DNA of 64,000 bases from NCBI GenBank assembly GCA_963791575.1, contig CAWBSY010000008.1, positions 124,001 to 188,000 on the forward strand, written 5' to 3'. Shown here piece by piece: positions 26,466-35,735 of the stretch. Each line of letters starts with the position of its first letter. Within the stretch, counting starts at the first letter, position 1. The notes beneath the pieces are model-generated. The model had not been told where the DNA came from, searched no databases, and saw nothing but the letters and a program-made list of their open reading frames with translations. A program made the translations under genes and the position numbers. The DNA is from JAOAPG01 sp963791575. GTDB taxonomy: Bacteria; Acidobacteriota; Terriglobia; Terriglobales; Acidobacteriaceae.

Positions 26466-28334
26466 CTAAGTCTTGACCGCCAACTCGTTCAACGAATCAG
26501 ATCTCGTCTCAACCAAAGGCAGGCGAAGCCGGAAAGTTGTGCCGCGCCCACTTACCGATTCAAAATCCACCGATCCATAATGCCATTGCAAGATTTGATA
26601 AGTTTGCGCCAGCCCGATTCCGCTGCCGTCCTTCTTGGTAGTGAAGTATAGTTCAAAAATTTTGTCCTGAACCTCGGCAGGAATGCCCGCTCCTTCATCA
26701 CGAATCTCGGTCATTACTACATCTTCGTCGCGCCGCGAAGAAATTGTCAGCTTCCCACCTTGCGCCATCGCCTGAACGCCATTGAGTACGACGTTCAGGA
26801 TGGCTTGCTTTATAAAATCAGTATCTACACGAACCATCAGAGGTTCCGATGTGAGGTCGCGAGTAATGCTGACCCCATGTTGTCCAGCATCGGGCGCCGC
26901 GAGCGAGGAAACGTCCTCTAACAACAGGCGCAAATCGACTTCTTCCAGATGCAAATCCCGTGGTCGCGTGAAATCTACGAGAATTTGCACTACTCTGTCT
27001 AGCCGATGGATTTCGCTGTCGATAATATCCATATGGCGGCGTGTGTCAGGATCGATTTGCTGTAACTTGGTTTGCAGCAATTGCAAGTGCAAAACGATAG
27101 CATTGATTGGATTCTTTACCTCGTGGGCCACGCCACGTGTGAGCCGACCGCTCGCAGACATGCGCCGGGACATTTCGATTTCGTCTTCAATGCGCCGCGC
27201 CGATTCTGTATCGCGCATGGTCAGGAGCGCACCGATCTGTGTTCCCCTTTCCTGAATGAAATCGAGCGAAACTTCGACACGTTTACCATTGGGAGTCTCG
27301 ATCTCTCGTTGCTCGACGGTATGTTTCAGACGAAACGCGTCGAGAACGATGGATCCCAGCGAAGACTCTGGAGAGAATATCTCTTTCACCGTTCGGCCCA
27401 GCAGCTCACGCCTCGGACGCCCCAAAAAAGTCTCGACGGATGCGCTCACCAGCACAACCCGGGCGTCCCTGGTGAACAGCATCAAGCCGTCCTGCAGATT
27501 TGACATGATCTGATCGACATTGTCCTTCAAGGCAGAAAATATCTCTCGCGCATCCCGCATCTGCCGGCCAAGGTGGGCAATCTTCAGGGAAACGAGTCCA
27601 TACTCATCATGGCTCGGTTCTTCCTCTTCGCTAATAGAACTGGTATCCCCCGCCGTCACGCTATCAAGGCTTTTACTCAATCGCTCCAAAGGGCCAAGAG
27701 CAATGTTTGAGAGCGCGGCAGCAACCATCAAAGAAATCAGAATGGCACTGGCAGAAAGGACGAATACATGGTGCAGCCACGGAGTGAGTTCATTCTTCAA
27801 AAACACAGTCGAAACCCCGACGCGAATGCTGCCGAACGGGGCGCCATTCAATTGCAACGGCATTCGTACTTCGTAAACCGTCGGAGTGTTGTAGACCAGC
27901 CGCAGCTGGCGGCGAAAGCGGGCATCCTGCACGACCTCGAAATTCGGGCGATTCGGAACCTGTTTGCCCACCAGATCAGGATTGGTATGAAGAATCGCCT
28001 TGCCGGTGCTGTCTACAATCGCGGCGTCATAGATGGTAGGCCAGTCCGCGACAACCGATTCGAGCATGCTATTTAAATCGCGGTCCGTACTGAGGTAGTA
28101 GGCAATGCCACTCCGAACAGCTGCCGGATTGTTGGTGTCAACACGAGTGCTGGTTAGATCAGGAACGGCATTAGTTGCGATGAATGCCAGTTGCGAAGTG
28201 AGGTAGGACGCGGTTTCATGCGATGTCGTTACTCTTTGACGCAGCAGTTGTGAAATGTAGATATAGGAGAAAGCTGCTACCAACGCGACGACCATAATGG
28301 TGATCGCAAGTACGATTTGAGTTTTACGTCGCAT
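26466..28334 (-). CDS. Membrane sensor histidine kinase (NtrB-like)
   Basis: This 622-residue kinase has a first TM helix at about 7-27, an extracytoplasmic sensor region (about 30-185) and a second TM helix (about 188-213). Then follow HAMP (about 213-262), PAS (about 272-375), HisKA with the phospho-acceptor His404 in GVAHEVKNP, and a HATPase domain (from about 490) with GSGIGLAQTYQI. It lies 55 bases downstream of an NtrC-type regulator gene, its probable partner. The stimulus is unknown. Confidence 0.93.
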   Translation of the reverse strand: MRRKTQIVLAITIMVVALVAAFSYIYISQLLRQRVTTSHETASYLTSQLAFIATNAVPDLTSTRVDTNNPAAVRSGIAYYLSTDRDLNSMLESVVADWPTIYDAAIVDSTGKAILHTNPDLVGKQVPNRPNFEVVQDARFRRQLRLVYNTPTVYEVRMPLQLNGAPFGSIRVGVSTVFLKNELTPWLHHVFVLSASAILISLMVAAALSNIALGPLERLSKSLDSVTAGDTSSISEEEEPSHDEYGLVSLKIAHLGRQMRDAREIFSALKDNVDQIMSNLQDGLMLFTRDARVVLVSASVETFLGRPRRELLGRTVKEIFSPESSLGSIVLDAFRLKHTVEQREIETPNGKRVEVSLDFIQERGTQIGALLTMRDTESARRIEDEIEMSRRMSASGRLTRGVAHEVKNPINAIVLHLQLLQTKLQQIDPDTRRHMDIIDSEIHRLDRVVQILVDFTRPRDLHLEEVDLRLLLEDVSSLAAPDAGQHGVSITRDLTSEPLMVRVDTDFIKQAILNVVLNGVQAMAQGGKLTISSRRDEDVVMTEIRDEGAGIPAEVQDKIFELYFTTKKDGSGIGLAQTYQILQWHYGSVDFESVSGRGTTFRLRLPLVETRSDSLNELAVKT

Positions 28335-28389
28335 TGGTTAACTATTTTGCTGCGAGTCAAACAGGATGAGGCTGAAAGGAAAGAGAAAC

Positions 28390-29829
28390 TTACACTTCCT
28401 CCTCTGCAGGCTCCTCCTCTTTTTCCGTGTCCTTCTCTGCCTCAGTTTCCTTTTCTGCCGCTGCAGCGCTGCCATATTCTTTAAGTTTGTTGTGAAGTGT
28501 TTTTAAACTGATGGCGAGAATCTCTGCCGCCCTGGTTTTATTGTTGTTGGTGGATTCGAGCGTCTTCAGGATGAGTAGCTTTTCCGCTTCTCCCACGGTC
28601 GTGCCCACGCTCAAACGGATTGCATCCGGATCGTCCACCGACGTGCGAACTGTAGTGTGCCCAAAGCCCGGCGGCAGGTGCTTGGTTTCCACCACAGCGC
28701 CATCGCAAACGATTACCGCGCGCTCAAGCGTGTTGCGCAATTCCCGGACGTTTCCGGGCCATGAATAGTTTCGAAACAAATTGAGGACTGCTTCGCTGAC
28801 CGTTGCTACCCTGCGGTCGTGTTTGCTGCTCATGTCACTCAAAAGCAATTGGACCAAATCAGGAATGTCTTCCTTATGCTCTCGCAGAGGAGGCATGTGA
28901 ATATTGAATACATTCAGGCGGTAGTACAAATCATTGCGCAGTTCGCCTCGAGCAACCGCTTCCTCCGGAACTTTGTTTGTCGCAGCGAGGACGCGGACAT
29001 CGACCGTGGTTTCTACCTTGCTGCCAAGCCTTCGCAGTTTACGGTCCTCAAGAACGCGCAGAAGCTTGGCTTGGGTCGCAATTGGCATTTCTCCGATTTC
29101 GTCCAGCAAAAGGGTTCCACCTTCAGCTAACTCAAAACATCCGGTGCGACGTTCGACCGCACCCGTGAAAGCTCCTTTTTCGTGACCGAAGATTTCGCTC
29201 TCGATCAGAGTCTCGGGAATCGCCGCGCAATTGATCGCGACAAAAGGCTTGTTGCGGCGAGGACTGAGTTCGTGAGTAGTGCGTGCGACCAGTTCCTTCC
29301 CGGTACCGCTTGCTCCGGTAATCAAGACCGATGCAGTGCTGGGCGCCACCATCTCAATAAGCCGGAAGATCTCTTGCATCTTTTTGGACGGCCCAATCAG
29401 AGTTCCCAAAGACCCCGCATCTCGCAGCTTACGTCGAGTGACTTCAAGCTCAACCTTCGCTCCCAAAAGTGCGGAGGCATTTTGCAGGATTGTCTTCAGC
29501 CGACTGGTATCGATCGGCTTCGTGACGTAGTCATACGCTCCCATGCGCATGGCTTGCACTGCGCTGTCGATGGTGCCCTGCGCCGTAACCACGATGACGG
29601 CTACCGTTTGGCTGGATGAAGAAAGGCGATCGAGGAGGTCAAGTCCCCCCATGCGAGGCATTTTCAAATCCGTCACCACGATCGAGGGTGACCAATTGGT
29701 GATTTTTTCGTAGCCTTCAACTCCATCACCGGCCGTGTCGGTTCGATAACCCCAAGCGGAAATCAACTCCGCTAAACCGGTGCGCTCGTTTACTTCGTCT
29801 TCTACGATTAGTACTTTTTCTTGACTCAT
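28390..29829 (-). CDS. NtrC-family sigma-54 activator, response regulator
   Basis: This 479-residue regulator has a receiver domain (about 5-115, Asp54 in VVTDLKMPRMGG). Its AAA+ domain carries GASGTGKE, the sigma-54-contacting GAFTGA loop and LLLDEIGEM. A Fis-type HTH (NNNKTRAAEILAISLKTLHN) follows. The chain ends with a glutamate-rich tail of about 28 residues (AEKETEAEKDTEKEEEPAEE), unusual after the DNA-binding domain. It activates sigma-54 promoters, probably on phosphorylation by the adjacent kinase. No clear -24/-12 promoter was identified by eye. Confidence 0.94.
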   Translation of the reverse strand: MSQEKVLIVEDEVNERTGLAELISAWGYRTDTAGDGVEGYEKITNWSPSIVVTDLKMPRMGGLDLLDRLSSSSQTVAVIVVTAQGTIDSAVQAMRMGAYDYVTKPIDTSRLKTILQNASALLGAKVELEVTRRKLRDAGSLGTLIGPSKKMQEIFRLIEMVAPSTASVLITGASGTGKELVARTTHELSPRRNKPFVAINCAAIPETLIESEIFGHEKGAFTGAVERRTGCFELAEGGTLLLDEIGEMPIATQAKLLRVLEDRKLRRLGSKVETTVDVRVLAATNKVPEEAVARGELRNDLYYRLNVFNIHMPPLREHKEDIPDLVQLLLSDMSSKHDRRVATVSEAVLNLFRNYSWPGNVRELRNTLERAVIVCDGAVVETKHLPPGFGHTTVRTSVDDPDAIRLSVGTTVGEAEKLLILKTLESTNNNKTRAAEILAISLKTLHNKLKEYGSAAAAEKETEAEKDTEKEEEPAEEEV

Positions 29830-30041
29830 AAGTTATGGAAGCTTGAATCGTCGCCGCGAAGCGCGAATAGCAACAATGGGAATCTTAGCAAACCGTATCA
29901 ACTTGAGATACACCCCGCGCATCTCCACGTTCCTTGTTCGGGTCTTGTCAGTGGGGCAACCCATAAGTAAGATGTTACGTCCGATGAACTTCCAATAATT
30001 TAGGCTGCGAGTTTATCGCATCCTCATCGGAGAGAACGTAA

Positions 30042-30101
30042 ATGCCGTGCAGGGCCCCGTATTTCCAATCCCATGGCCACCAGAGTTCCCGGAGGAATTA
30101 A
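30042..30101 (+). CDS. Candidate 19-codon leader peptide before the OmpA-like gene
   Basis: A short frame starts at ATG 30042, preceded by GGAGAG ten bases upstream. It runs 19 codons and ends in TAA directly abutting the next ATG (TAAATG). The GGAGG ribosome-binding site of the downstream gene lies inside its last codons. The peptide is basic and has no recognisable domain. Coding status is uncertain, but the arrangement would couple translation to the OmpA-like gene. Confidence 0.35.
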   Translation: MPCRAPYFQSHGHQSSRRN

Positions 30102-31721
30102 ATGTTAGCTCGTTCGACTGTGCGTAATTGGCGCGTGCTGCTCACATCTATTTTATTGGCGCTTGCGATAAGTCTGCTCTCTTCAAACGTATTTGCGCAA
30201 GATGAAGAAACTCCAAAATATGATTTGTTTGTCGGCTACCAATGGCTGCATCCTGGTGGCAATGTCCCGACTCCTTTCGGAAACTTTAACTCTCCCACCC
30301 CATTCAAGATTCCTGATATGCCGGCGGGGTTCGGCGCCAGCTTTACTTACAATTTCGATCCCCATTGGGGGCTGGAAGCCGATTTCGGACATAACTGGGA
30401 TCACTATGAAACTACCGGTTCCGTCGGTCCGCGCTTCATGGTGAGGACGGATACGACAAACTATTTCTTGCATACCCTGGTTAGCTATAACCGGTTAGCC
30501 ATCGATGGCCTGACGCCTAGCAACGGGATTGGTGCGATTCTCGGCGGCGGCATGGATTTGAAATTTACTCGCAGAGTTTACTTCCGCCTCTTCGAAGCTG
30601 ACTACGTTTGGGCGCGCCATAATTTCGCGAACTATGCAGCTCCGGAATTCCCCGATTTGCGTCGTCCATCGCTGCAAGGAGTTCGTCTGCGTACCGGATT
30701 AGTTTTCAATTTCGGTTTCCCAGAAATTGCGACCCCATCAGCTTCCGTTACCGTACAACCGACTGAGGTAATGGTCGGTGAGCCCGTCACCGCAACTGCG
30801 ACCGGCAGCAATTTCAATCCCAAGCACACCTTGAATTACAACTGGACTAGCACTTGCGGCAAGATCACAGGCAAGGACACCAGTGCTTCGATTGATACCA
30901 ACGGTGCAGCTGCGGGAACCTGCACCGTTACCGTTCACATCACGGATCCGAAAGCGAAGAAGAATGGCGAGGCCAGCGCTTCGACAAACTTCACTCTGAA
31001 AGAAGTTCCGAAGAATCCGCCGACATTCTCGTGCTCGGCAAATCCGACAACTGTGCAAGCGGGCGGAACGGTTAATGTCTCCTGCACCTGCACCAGCCCG
31101 GATAATGTTCCCGTTACGGTGAGTGGATGGAGCGCTACCGGAGGAAACATCTCTGGAAACGGAAATTCCGCTACTTTGAATACCGAGGGTGCTTCACCGG
31201 GTACAGTCACCGTAAATGCTACTTGCAGTGATCAGCGTGGTTTGAGCACTCCGGCGACGACTCAGGTTACGGTGGAGAATCCTCCTCCTCCGCCACCACC
31301 GCCGCCTACCGCCAGCAAGTTGAGCAGTTGCGACTACCCGAACCCGGCCAAACCGTGGCGCGTAGACAACACTTGCAAAGCGATTTTGGATGACGTAGCC
31401 AAGAACCTCCAGCAAAATGCTGACAACAAATTGGTGATTGTTGGCAATGCTGACCCGAAAGAGAAGCGTAAGAATTTGGCAGCGGAACGTGCTGTCAATG
31501 CCAAAGCTTATCTTACGGGGGGCGAGGCCAGGCAGGGAATCGATCCAAGCCGTATCGAAACCCGGACAGGAAATGGTGGAACGAAAACTGCCGACTTCTG
31601 GGTGGTTCCGGCTGGAGCTTCTTTCTCAGGCGAGGGCACTGAACCTGTCAGTCCGAAGGTAAAGGCCATCCCCGATCATCCACATGCTGCGGCAAAAAAG
31701 AAGGGCGCCAAAGCTCAGTAG
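30102..31721 (+). CDS. OmpA-like outer membrane protein with Ig-like inserts
   Basis: This 539-residue envelope protein has a signal peptide (about 1-32, ending SNVFAQ) and an 8-strand-like barrel (about 38-207, YDLFVGYQWLHPGG onward). Two Ig/PKD-like segments follow (about 214-305 and 310-393), with cysteines in patterns suggesting disulfides. A run of nine prolines precedes an OmpA-type C-terminal domain (about 405-510), with LVIVGNADPKEKRKNLAAER resembling the peptidoglycan-binding helix. GGAGG precedes the ATG. The Ig inserts between barrel and peptidoglycan domain suggest a long periplasmic tether. A strong terminator follows. Confidence 0.85.
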   Translation: MLARSTVRNWRVLLTSILLALAISLLSSNVFAQDEETPKYDLFVGYQWLHPGGNVPTPFGNFNSPTPFKIPDMPAGFGASFTYNFDPHWGLEADFGHNWDHYETTGSVGPRFMVRTDTTNYFLHTLVSYNRLAIDGLTPSNGIGAILGGGMDLKFTRRVYFRLFEADYVWARHNFANYAAPEFPDLRRPSLQGVRLRTGLVFNFGFPEIATPSASVTVQPTEVMVGEPVTATATGSNFNPKHTLNYNWTSTCGKITGKDTSASIDTNGAAAGTCTVTVHITDPKAKKNGEASASTNFTLKEVPKNPPTFSCSANPTTVQAGGTVNVSCTCTSPDNVPVTVSGWSATGGNISGNGNSATLNTEGASPGTVTVNATCSDQRGLSTPATTQVTVENPPPPPPPPPTASKLSSCDYPNPAKPWRVDNTCKAILDDVAKNLQQNADNKLVIVGNADPKEKRKNLAAERAVNAKAYLTGGEARQGIDPSRIETRTGNGGTKTADFWVVPAGASFSGEGTEPVSPKVKAIPDHPHAAAKKKGAKAQ

Positions 31722-31743
31722 ATGTATGTTCAATAGCCTAACT

Positions 31744-31778
31744 AAAGAGCCGGTCGGGATCTCTCGACCGGCTTCTTT
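31744..31778 (+). terminator. Rho-independent terminator after the OmpA-like gene
   Basis: An eight-base perfect stem GCCGGTCG / CGACCGGC with an eight-base loop is flanked by AAAGA and TTCTTT. It lies 23 bases after the stop of the OmpA-like gene. Confidence 0.8.
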
Positions 31779-31869
31779 GTGTCATCCCTTAAGTAACTTG
31801 ATTGGGCCGTGCTAGGCTGTCACTCTGAGCCCCGACAGGCATATCTTTGCCAAAAGGGGTAGGCTGCTT

Positions 31870-33875
31870 ATGAATTGGATTACCAAGCGACGGGTTTCGC
31901 GTAAGTTCATGATTTCGTTATGCGTTGCGTTGTTCTTGACGGCAACGTTGTGGGCCGGTCAGTGGACTGTTCTGGGGCCTGATGGAGGGGATGCACGTAG
32001 CTTGAGCTCTGATCCGCGAAATCCGGATCACGTTTTTCTCGGCACGAGCACGGGAACGATCTTCCAATCCAAAGATGGAGGACACAACTGGTCGCGATTT
32101 GCCCATCTTGGAGACGGCGACAACTATGTCGTCGATCACATTGTTTTCGATCCGCAGAATTCCAGCAAAATGTTCGTCGCGGTATGGAGTGTAGAAAACC
32201 AGAAGGCTGGCGAAATCTATCGTTCGCATGATGGAGGCAAGACTTGGGAAACTCTGCCGAGAATGCACGGAGAATCGGTTCGCGCATTGGCAATCTCTCC
32301 TTCCAATCCGAATGTTTTAGCAGCGGGCGCCCTGAACGGAGTTTTTCGGAGCACGGATGGCGGCGACAATTGGGACCGAATTTCACCTGCCAGTCAGGAA
32401 GTCAAGAATGTTGAATCTATCGCTATCGATCCGAAAGATCCGAAAGTGATCTACGCGGGAACCTGGCATCTGGCCTGGAAGACGCCGGACGCTGGTACGA
32501 CATGGGAGCACATCAATAAAGGGATGATCGATGACTCGGACGTTTTCTCGATCATCGTAGATGCCACGAATCCTTCCGTGGTATTTGCCAGCGCGTGCTC
32601 AGGAATTTATAAGAGCGAGACTGCGGGCGGGTTATTCAAGAAGATGCAAGGTATTCCGTTCACAGCCCGCCGTACGCGCGTGCTGAAACAGGATCCCAGC
32701 AATCCCGAGACGGTTTATGCGGGAACCACACAGGGTTTGTGGAAGACCTCCGACCTAGGCAAGACATGGAAGCTTATGAGCAGTCCGGAAGTGGTGGTGA
32801 ACGATGTGTCAATCGATCCGCGAAATTCATCACGTGTCCTGCTCGCGACTGATCGCGGCGGAGTGTTGGCGAGTGATGATGGTCCCAAACATTCACATCT
32901 TCCAATCATGGCTACAGCCATCGTTACGTGACCTCGATCGTGGCAGATAAGAATGACGCTAATAGCATCTTCGTGGGAACGGTGAATGATCAAGAATTCG
33001 GTGGTGTCTATACTTCTCACGATGGCGGACAACACTGGATGCAGAAGAGTGCTGGACTGAAGGGTCAGGATGTTTTCACTCTTAAGCAGACGGCGAACGG
33101 AGAGTTTGTCGCGGGCACGAACCGCGGTATTTTCGTCTTAGCGCACAATGCGACTGAATGGCAGCCCATCAACGCCGTAGTCAACGAAAAGATTTCGTCG
33201 CATAGGGTCAAAGGAAGCAAGAAAGCAGTTTCCACAAAGACGGTTGTTCGTTCGGTCATTGAAGGCCGAGTGAATGATCTGCATGTCGCCTCGAACCGCT
33301 GGTGGGCAGCAACATCTGCCGGGTTGTTCAGCAGTTCAAACCATGGGAAAAGCTGGAGCGGTGGTGCAGTCCTTGGCAACACGGAGTTCAGCTCCGTACA
33401 AAGCGACGATTCAGTCGTAGTAGCTGCCACACATACCAGTGTCCTGGTTTCGAAAGATGCAGGAACAACATGGCAGCAGTCCAGTCTGGCATCTTCTTAT
33501 GTCACGAGCATTCGAGGCGTGACCATTACACCGGACTCCCAGATCATCGTTGCATCACGGGAAGGCGCCTTTGAAAGCGCTGACAACGGCGTAACCTGGC
33601 ATCATTTGTTGAATGGGATCCCTGATAAGAACATCAGCTCAGTTTCCTACGACGAGCAGAGCAAGCGGCTCCTTGCAACCAGCACGGAAACCGGAGTTGT
33701 GTTTCAGAGCAGCGACAGTGGGCGAACATGGCATCGCGGCCCTGACTCGGGATATCCGATGCGGCGCATCAGTGTCGTGCATGGCCGCTACATGGCTGCG
33801 ACTCCGTTCGACGGTGTGATCGCACAACCTGAAACCGAATCAGAAAGTGCGTCGGCTGGTAGTGGGTCGAACTAA
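31870..33875 (+). pseudogene. BNR/YCF48-like repeat protein, interrupted by a frameshift
   Basis: Two abutting frames (31870-32931 and 32928-33875) form one secreted propeller protein. After a signal peptide (LCVALFLTATLWAG) come at least nine repeats of the type SDPRNPDHVFLGT...DGGHNWSR, with Asp-box-like SxDGGxxW motifs, resembling BNR/HCF136-type propellers. Near 32884-32890 the frame changes by -1: adding one A to CCCAAAC restores SSNHGYSHRYVTSIVADKND, the expected repeat junction. The second frame could be re-initiated because its GTG overlaps the first stop (GTGA). As written it is a broken gene or a sequence error. Confidence 0.8.
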
Positions 33876-33903
33876 CTCGAATTACTGGCGAACCTGAACT
33901 CAT

Positions 33904-33940
33904 AACGAAGAAACGGCCATCACCGTTTCTTCGTTTTTTT
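33904..33940 (+). terminator. Strong rho-independent terminator
   Basis: A 13-base perfect stem, AACGAAGAAACGG and its complement, flanks the loop CCATCA and is followed by a T run. It closes the BNR protein gene. On the other side begins the minus-strand response-regulator fragment. Confidence 0.92.
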
Positions 33941-33970
33941 ATTTGGCAAATTCAGCAGATAAAAAACTTC

Positions 33971-34396
33971 CTACGTCGTGGAAGAAACAGAAACCGCTTT
34001 ATGTCGGACGGCTTCCGGTGCTGCCATCACTGTACGTTCTCTTTCCATTAACGTGCGCATCATGTCTATCAAATCTTCGATAGTAGAGCCGCGGCCAATG
34101 TGAGCGTCTACGTAAACGAGTTCCCCAGCAGGCAAGAAACTCAAGCCAGAGATGAGGATGATAGGAAGCGTACGATCCATCCCGCGGATTTATTGTGCGA
34201 GTTGCGCCCCTGACATCTCAGGCATTTGGTAGTCAACCAATGCCAGGGCAAAGCGGTTACCCCGAAGGAGTTCGATTGCCTCTAGTGCTCCGTCCGCTGT
34301 TTTCACTTCGAATCCACGATCTTCAAGAATGCTTGTCAGCAGTCTCCTTGCTTTAGAGTTGTCGTTTACATACAGCACAACCGATCTGTCATTCAT
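33971..34396 (-). pseudogene. Single-domain response regulator broken by an in-frame stop
   Basis: The minus strand encodes one receiver domain in a single frame, interrupted by TAA at 34190-34192. The upstream part (VVLYVNDNSKARRLLTSIL through ALVDYQMPEMSGAQLAQ) holds the phospho-acceptor Asp region. The part after the stop resumes in frame with IRGMDRTLPIILISG. A single A-to-T change in a lysine codon (AAA to TAA) would explain the stop. A second start (ATG 34180) exists, but half a receiver would not fold. Either a nonsense allele or a base error. Confidence 0.75.
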
Positions 34397-34833
34397 GGCC
34401 TACAACCTCCGATTTGAGTTTTTGTGCTCGCTGTGGTTATGCAGAATTGAGAGAGTAGCGGGAGTGCCTCTGTTCCACTCTCTTTCCTGACAACCACTAG
34501 CTTCTGTTACACGAGAACGGCAGAGCCTTCTCCGTTCTTGCGCGTTGGCGTGTAAAGTCTTTGCGCAAATCAGGTAAAGCTTCGTAAAACAACCGTCGGT
34601 TTTTCCACAGCCGACTCACCAAGGTTTGCACGTTCATTTGTCACAGCTGAGCTGTGACCGCTGCCCTTAGCACTCAAGCACAATTTCTCTAGACTTCCCA
34701 AATAGGGAGTTGTGATCGAGAGCTTGTCCTGATTCGAAACCGAACCTCTAGAAGTCTCTTAGGTAAGACGAGCGGCTTTTCACCGGGTCCCAATGTGAAC
34801 TTGTTCATAAAAATCCCTAAATAGGAGAAGGTC
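34397..34833. other. Intergenic region between divergent signalling genes
   Basis: 437 bases separate the divergent response-regulator fragment and histidine-kinase fragment. Apart from the palindrome at 34640-34658, it holds two similar short motifs: TTCCCAAATAGGGAG near 34695 and TCCCTAAATAGGAG near 34815, the latter just before the kinase start. No gene is apparent. Confidence 0.5.
34640..34658. promoter_or_regulatory. Perfect 19-bp palindrome, possible operator
   Basis: GTCACAGCT-G-AGCTGTGAC has nine-base arms that match exactly around one central base. The location between divergent signalling genes suits a regulator-binding site. The half-sites are in the opposite order to the CRP consensus (TGTGA then TCACA), so a CRP site is not implied. 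Confidence 0.5.
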
Positions 34834-35722
34834 TTGCAAAGACGAGCTATGTCAAGGGTCACCCAGCTTCCGGCGGAGTTCAAGAACTTCGGTACGAAAT
34901 ATGACGCTGAATCACAGAGCGTCCAATCTCAAAAGATGGAAGCTCTGGGACGTTTGGTGAGCGGCGTAGCGCATGATTTCAATAATCTGCTCACCGGAAT
35001 AAGACTCTATTGTGATCTTCTTACCGCCGCTTTGGATCGTGTTGATTCAGGGAAGAGCGGCCCGCAACGCGACAATCAGCCTACGCCAATATGGAGAGGA
35101 AATCCGCAAAGCCAGCGAGCATGGGTCAGCCCTGACACAGCAGTTGATGAGCTTTGTGCTGGAGCAAGTTCCCAAGCCGCAGCTGTTGTCTTTGAATGAA
35201 GAGATCCTGGAATTCCGCAACCTTCTAGAGCGGCTGATTGGCGAAAATATTAGGCTCGTAACCGAGTTGGCGGAGGATTTGGAACCCATCAAGATGAACG
35301 GGGCCGAAGTGCAGCAACTTATCCTTAATCTGGTCTTGAATGCGCGAGATGCGATGCCAAATGGTGGCTTCATCACGATGGCAACGCGCAATCACAGCGA
35401 GTATTTGCTGGATTCGAATGATCTAAAAGTTATCGCCAGAGATTTCATCGAGTTTACCGTGGCCGACACTGGTTTTGGCATGGATTCCGAGACGCGTGCG
35501 CGCGCTTTTGAACCCTTCTACACGACCAAAGAGCCTGGCAAGGGAAGCGGTCTCGGTTTAGCGACCGTACGAAAGATAGTCACCCAGCATGGTGGAACGA
35601 TACACGTAGAAAGCGAGGTCGGGAAGGGCACGCGAATCATTGTTCGTCTTCCGCAGTCTGTCCCGGACTCACTTACCAAAGAATTTCCGACCACACGCGA
35701 TTCGAACGAATTCGATCAATAA
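34834..35722 (+). pseudogene. Soluble histidine kinase (NtrB-type) with a frameshift
   Basis: Two frames overlap to give one kinase without membrane segments. The first contains the H-box MEALGRLVSGVAHDFNNLLT and runs to about 35060. The second continues with QYGEEIRKASEHGSALTQQL and the ATP-binding motifs NLVLNARDAMP, VADTGFGM and GKGSGLGLATVRK. One extra base between about 35045 and 35085 separates them. AGGAG precedes the TTG at 34834; ATG 34849 is an alternative start. The stop lies 13 bases before the sigma-54 activator gene. As written the kinase would be truncated before its ATPase domain. Confidence 0.8.
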
Positions 35723-35735
35723 AGAGGATTTATCC

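Noticed and set aside
32884..32891. CCCAAAC as a programmed -1 slippery heptamer
   Set aside because: The reading phase is CCC AAA, not C CCA AAC, so the required tRNA re-pairing does not fit. A plain indel is simpler.
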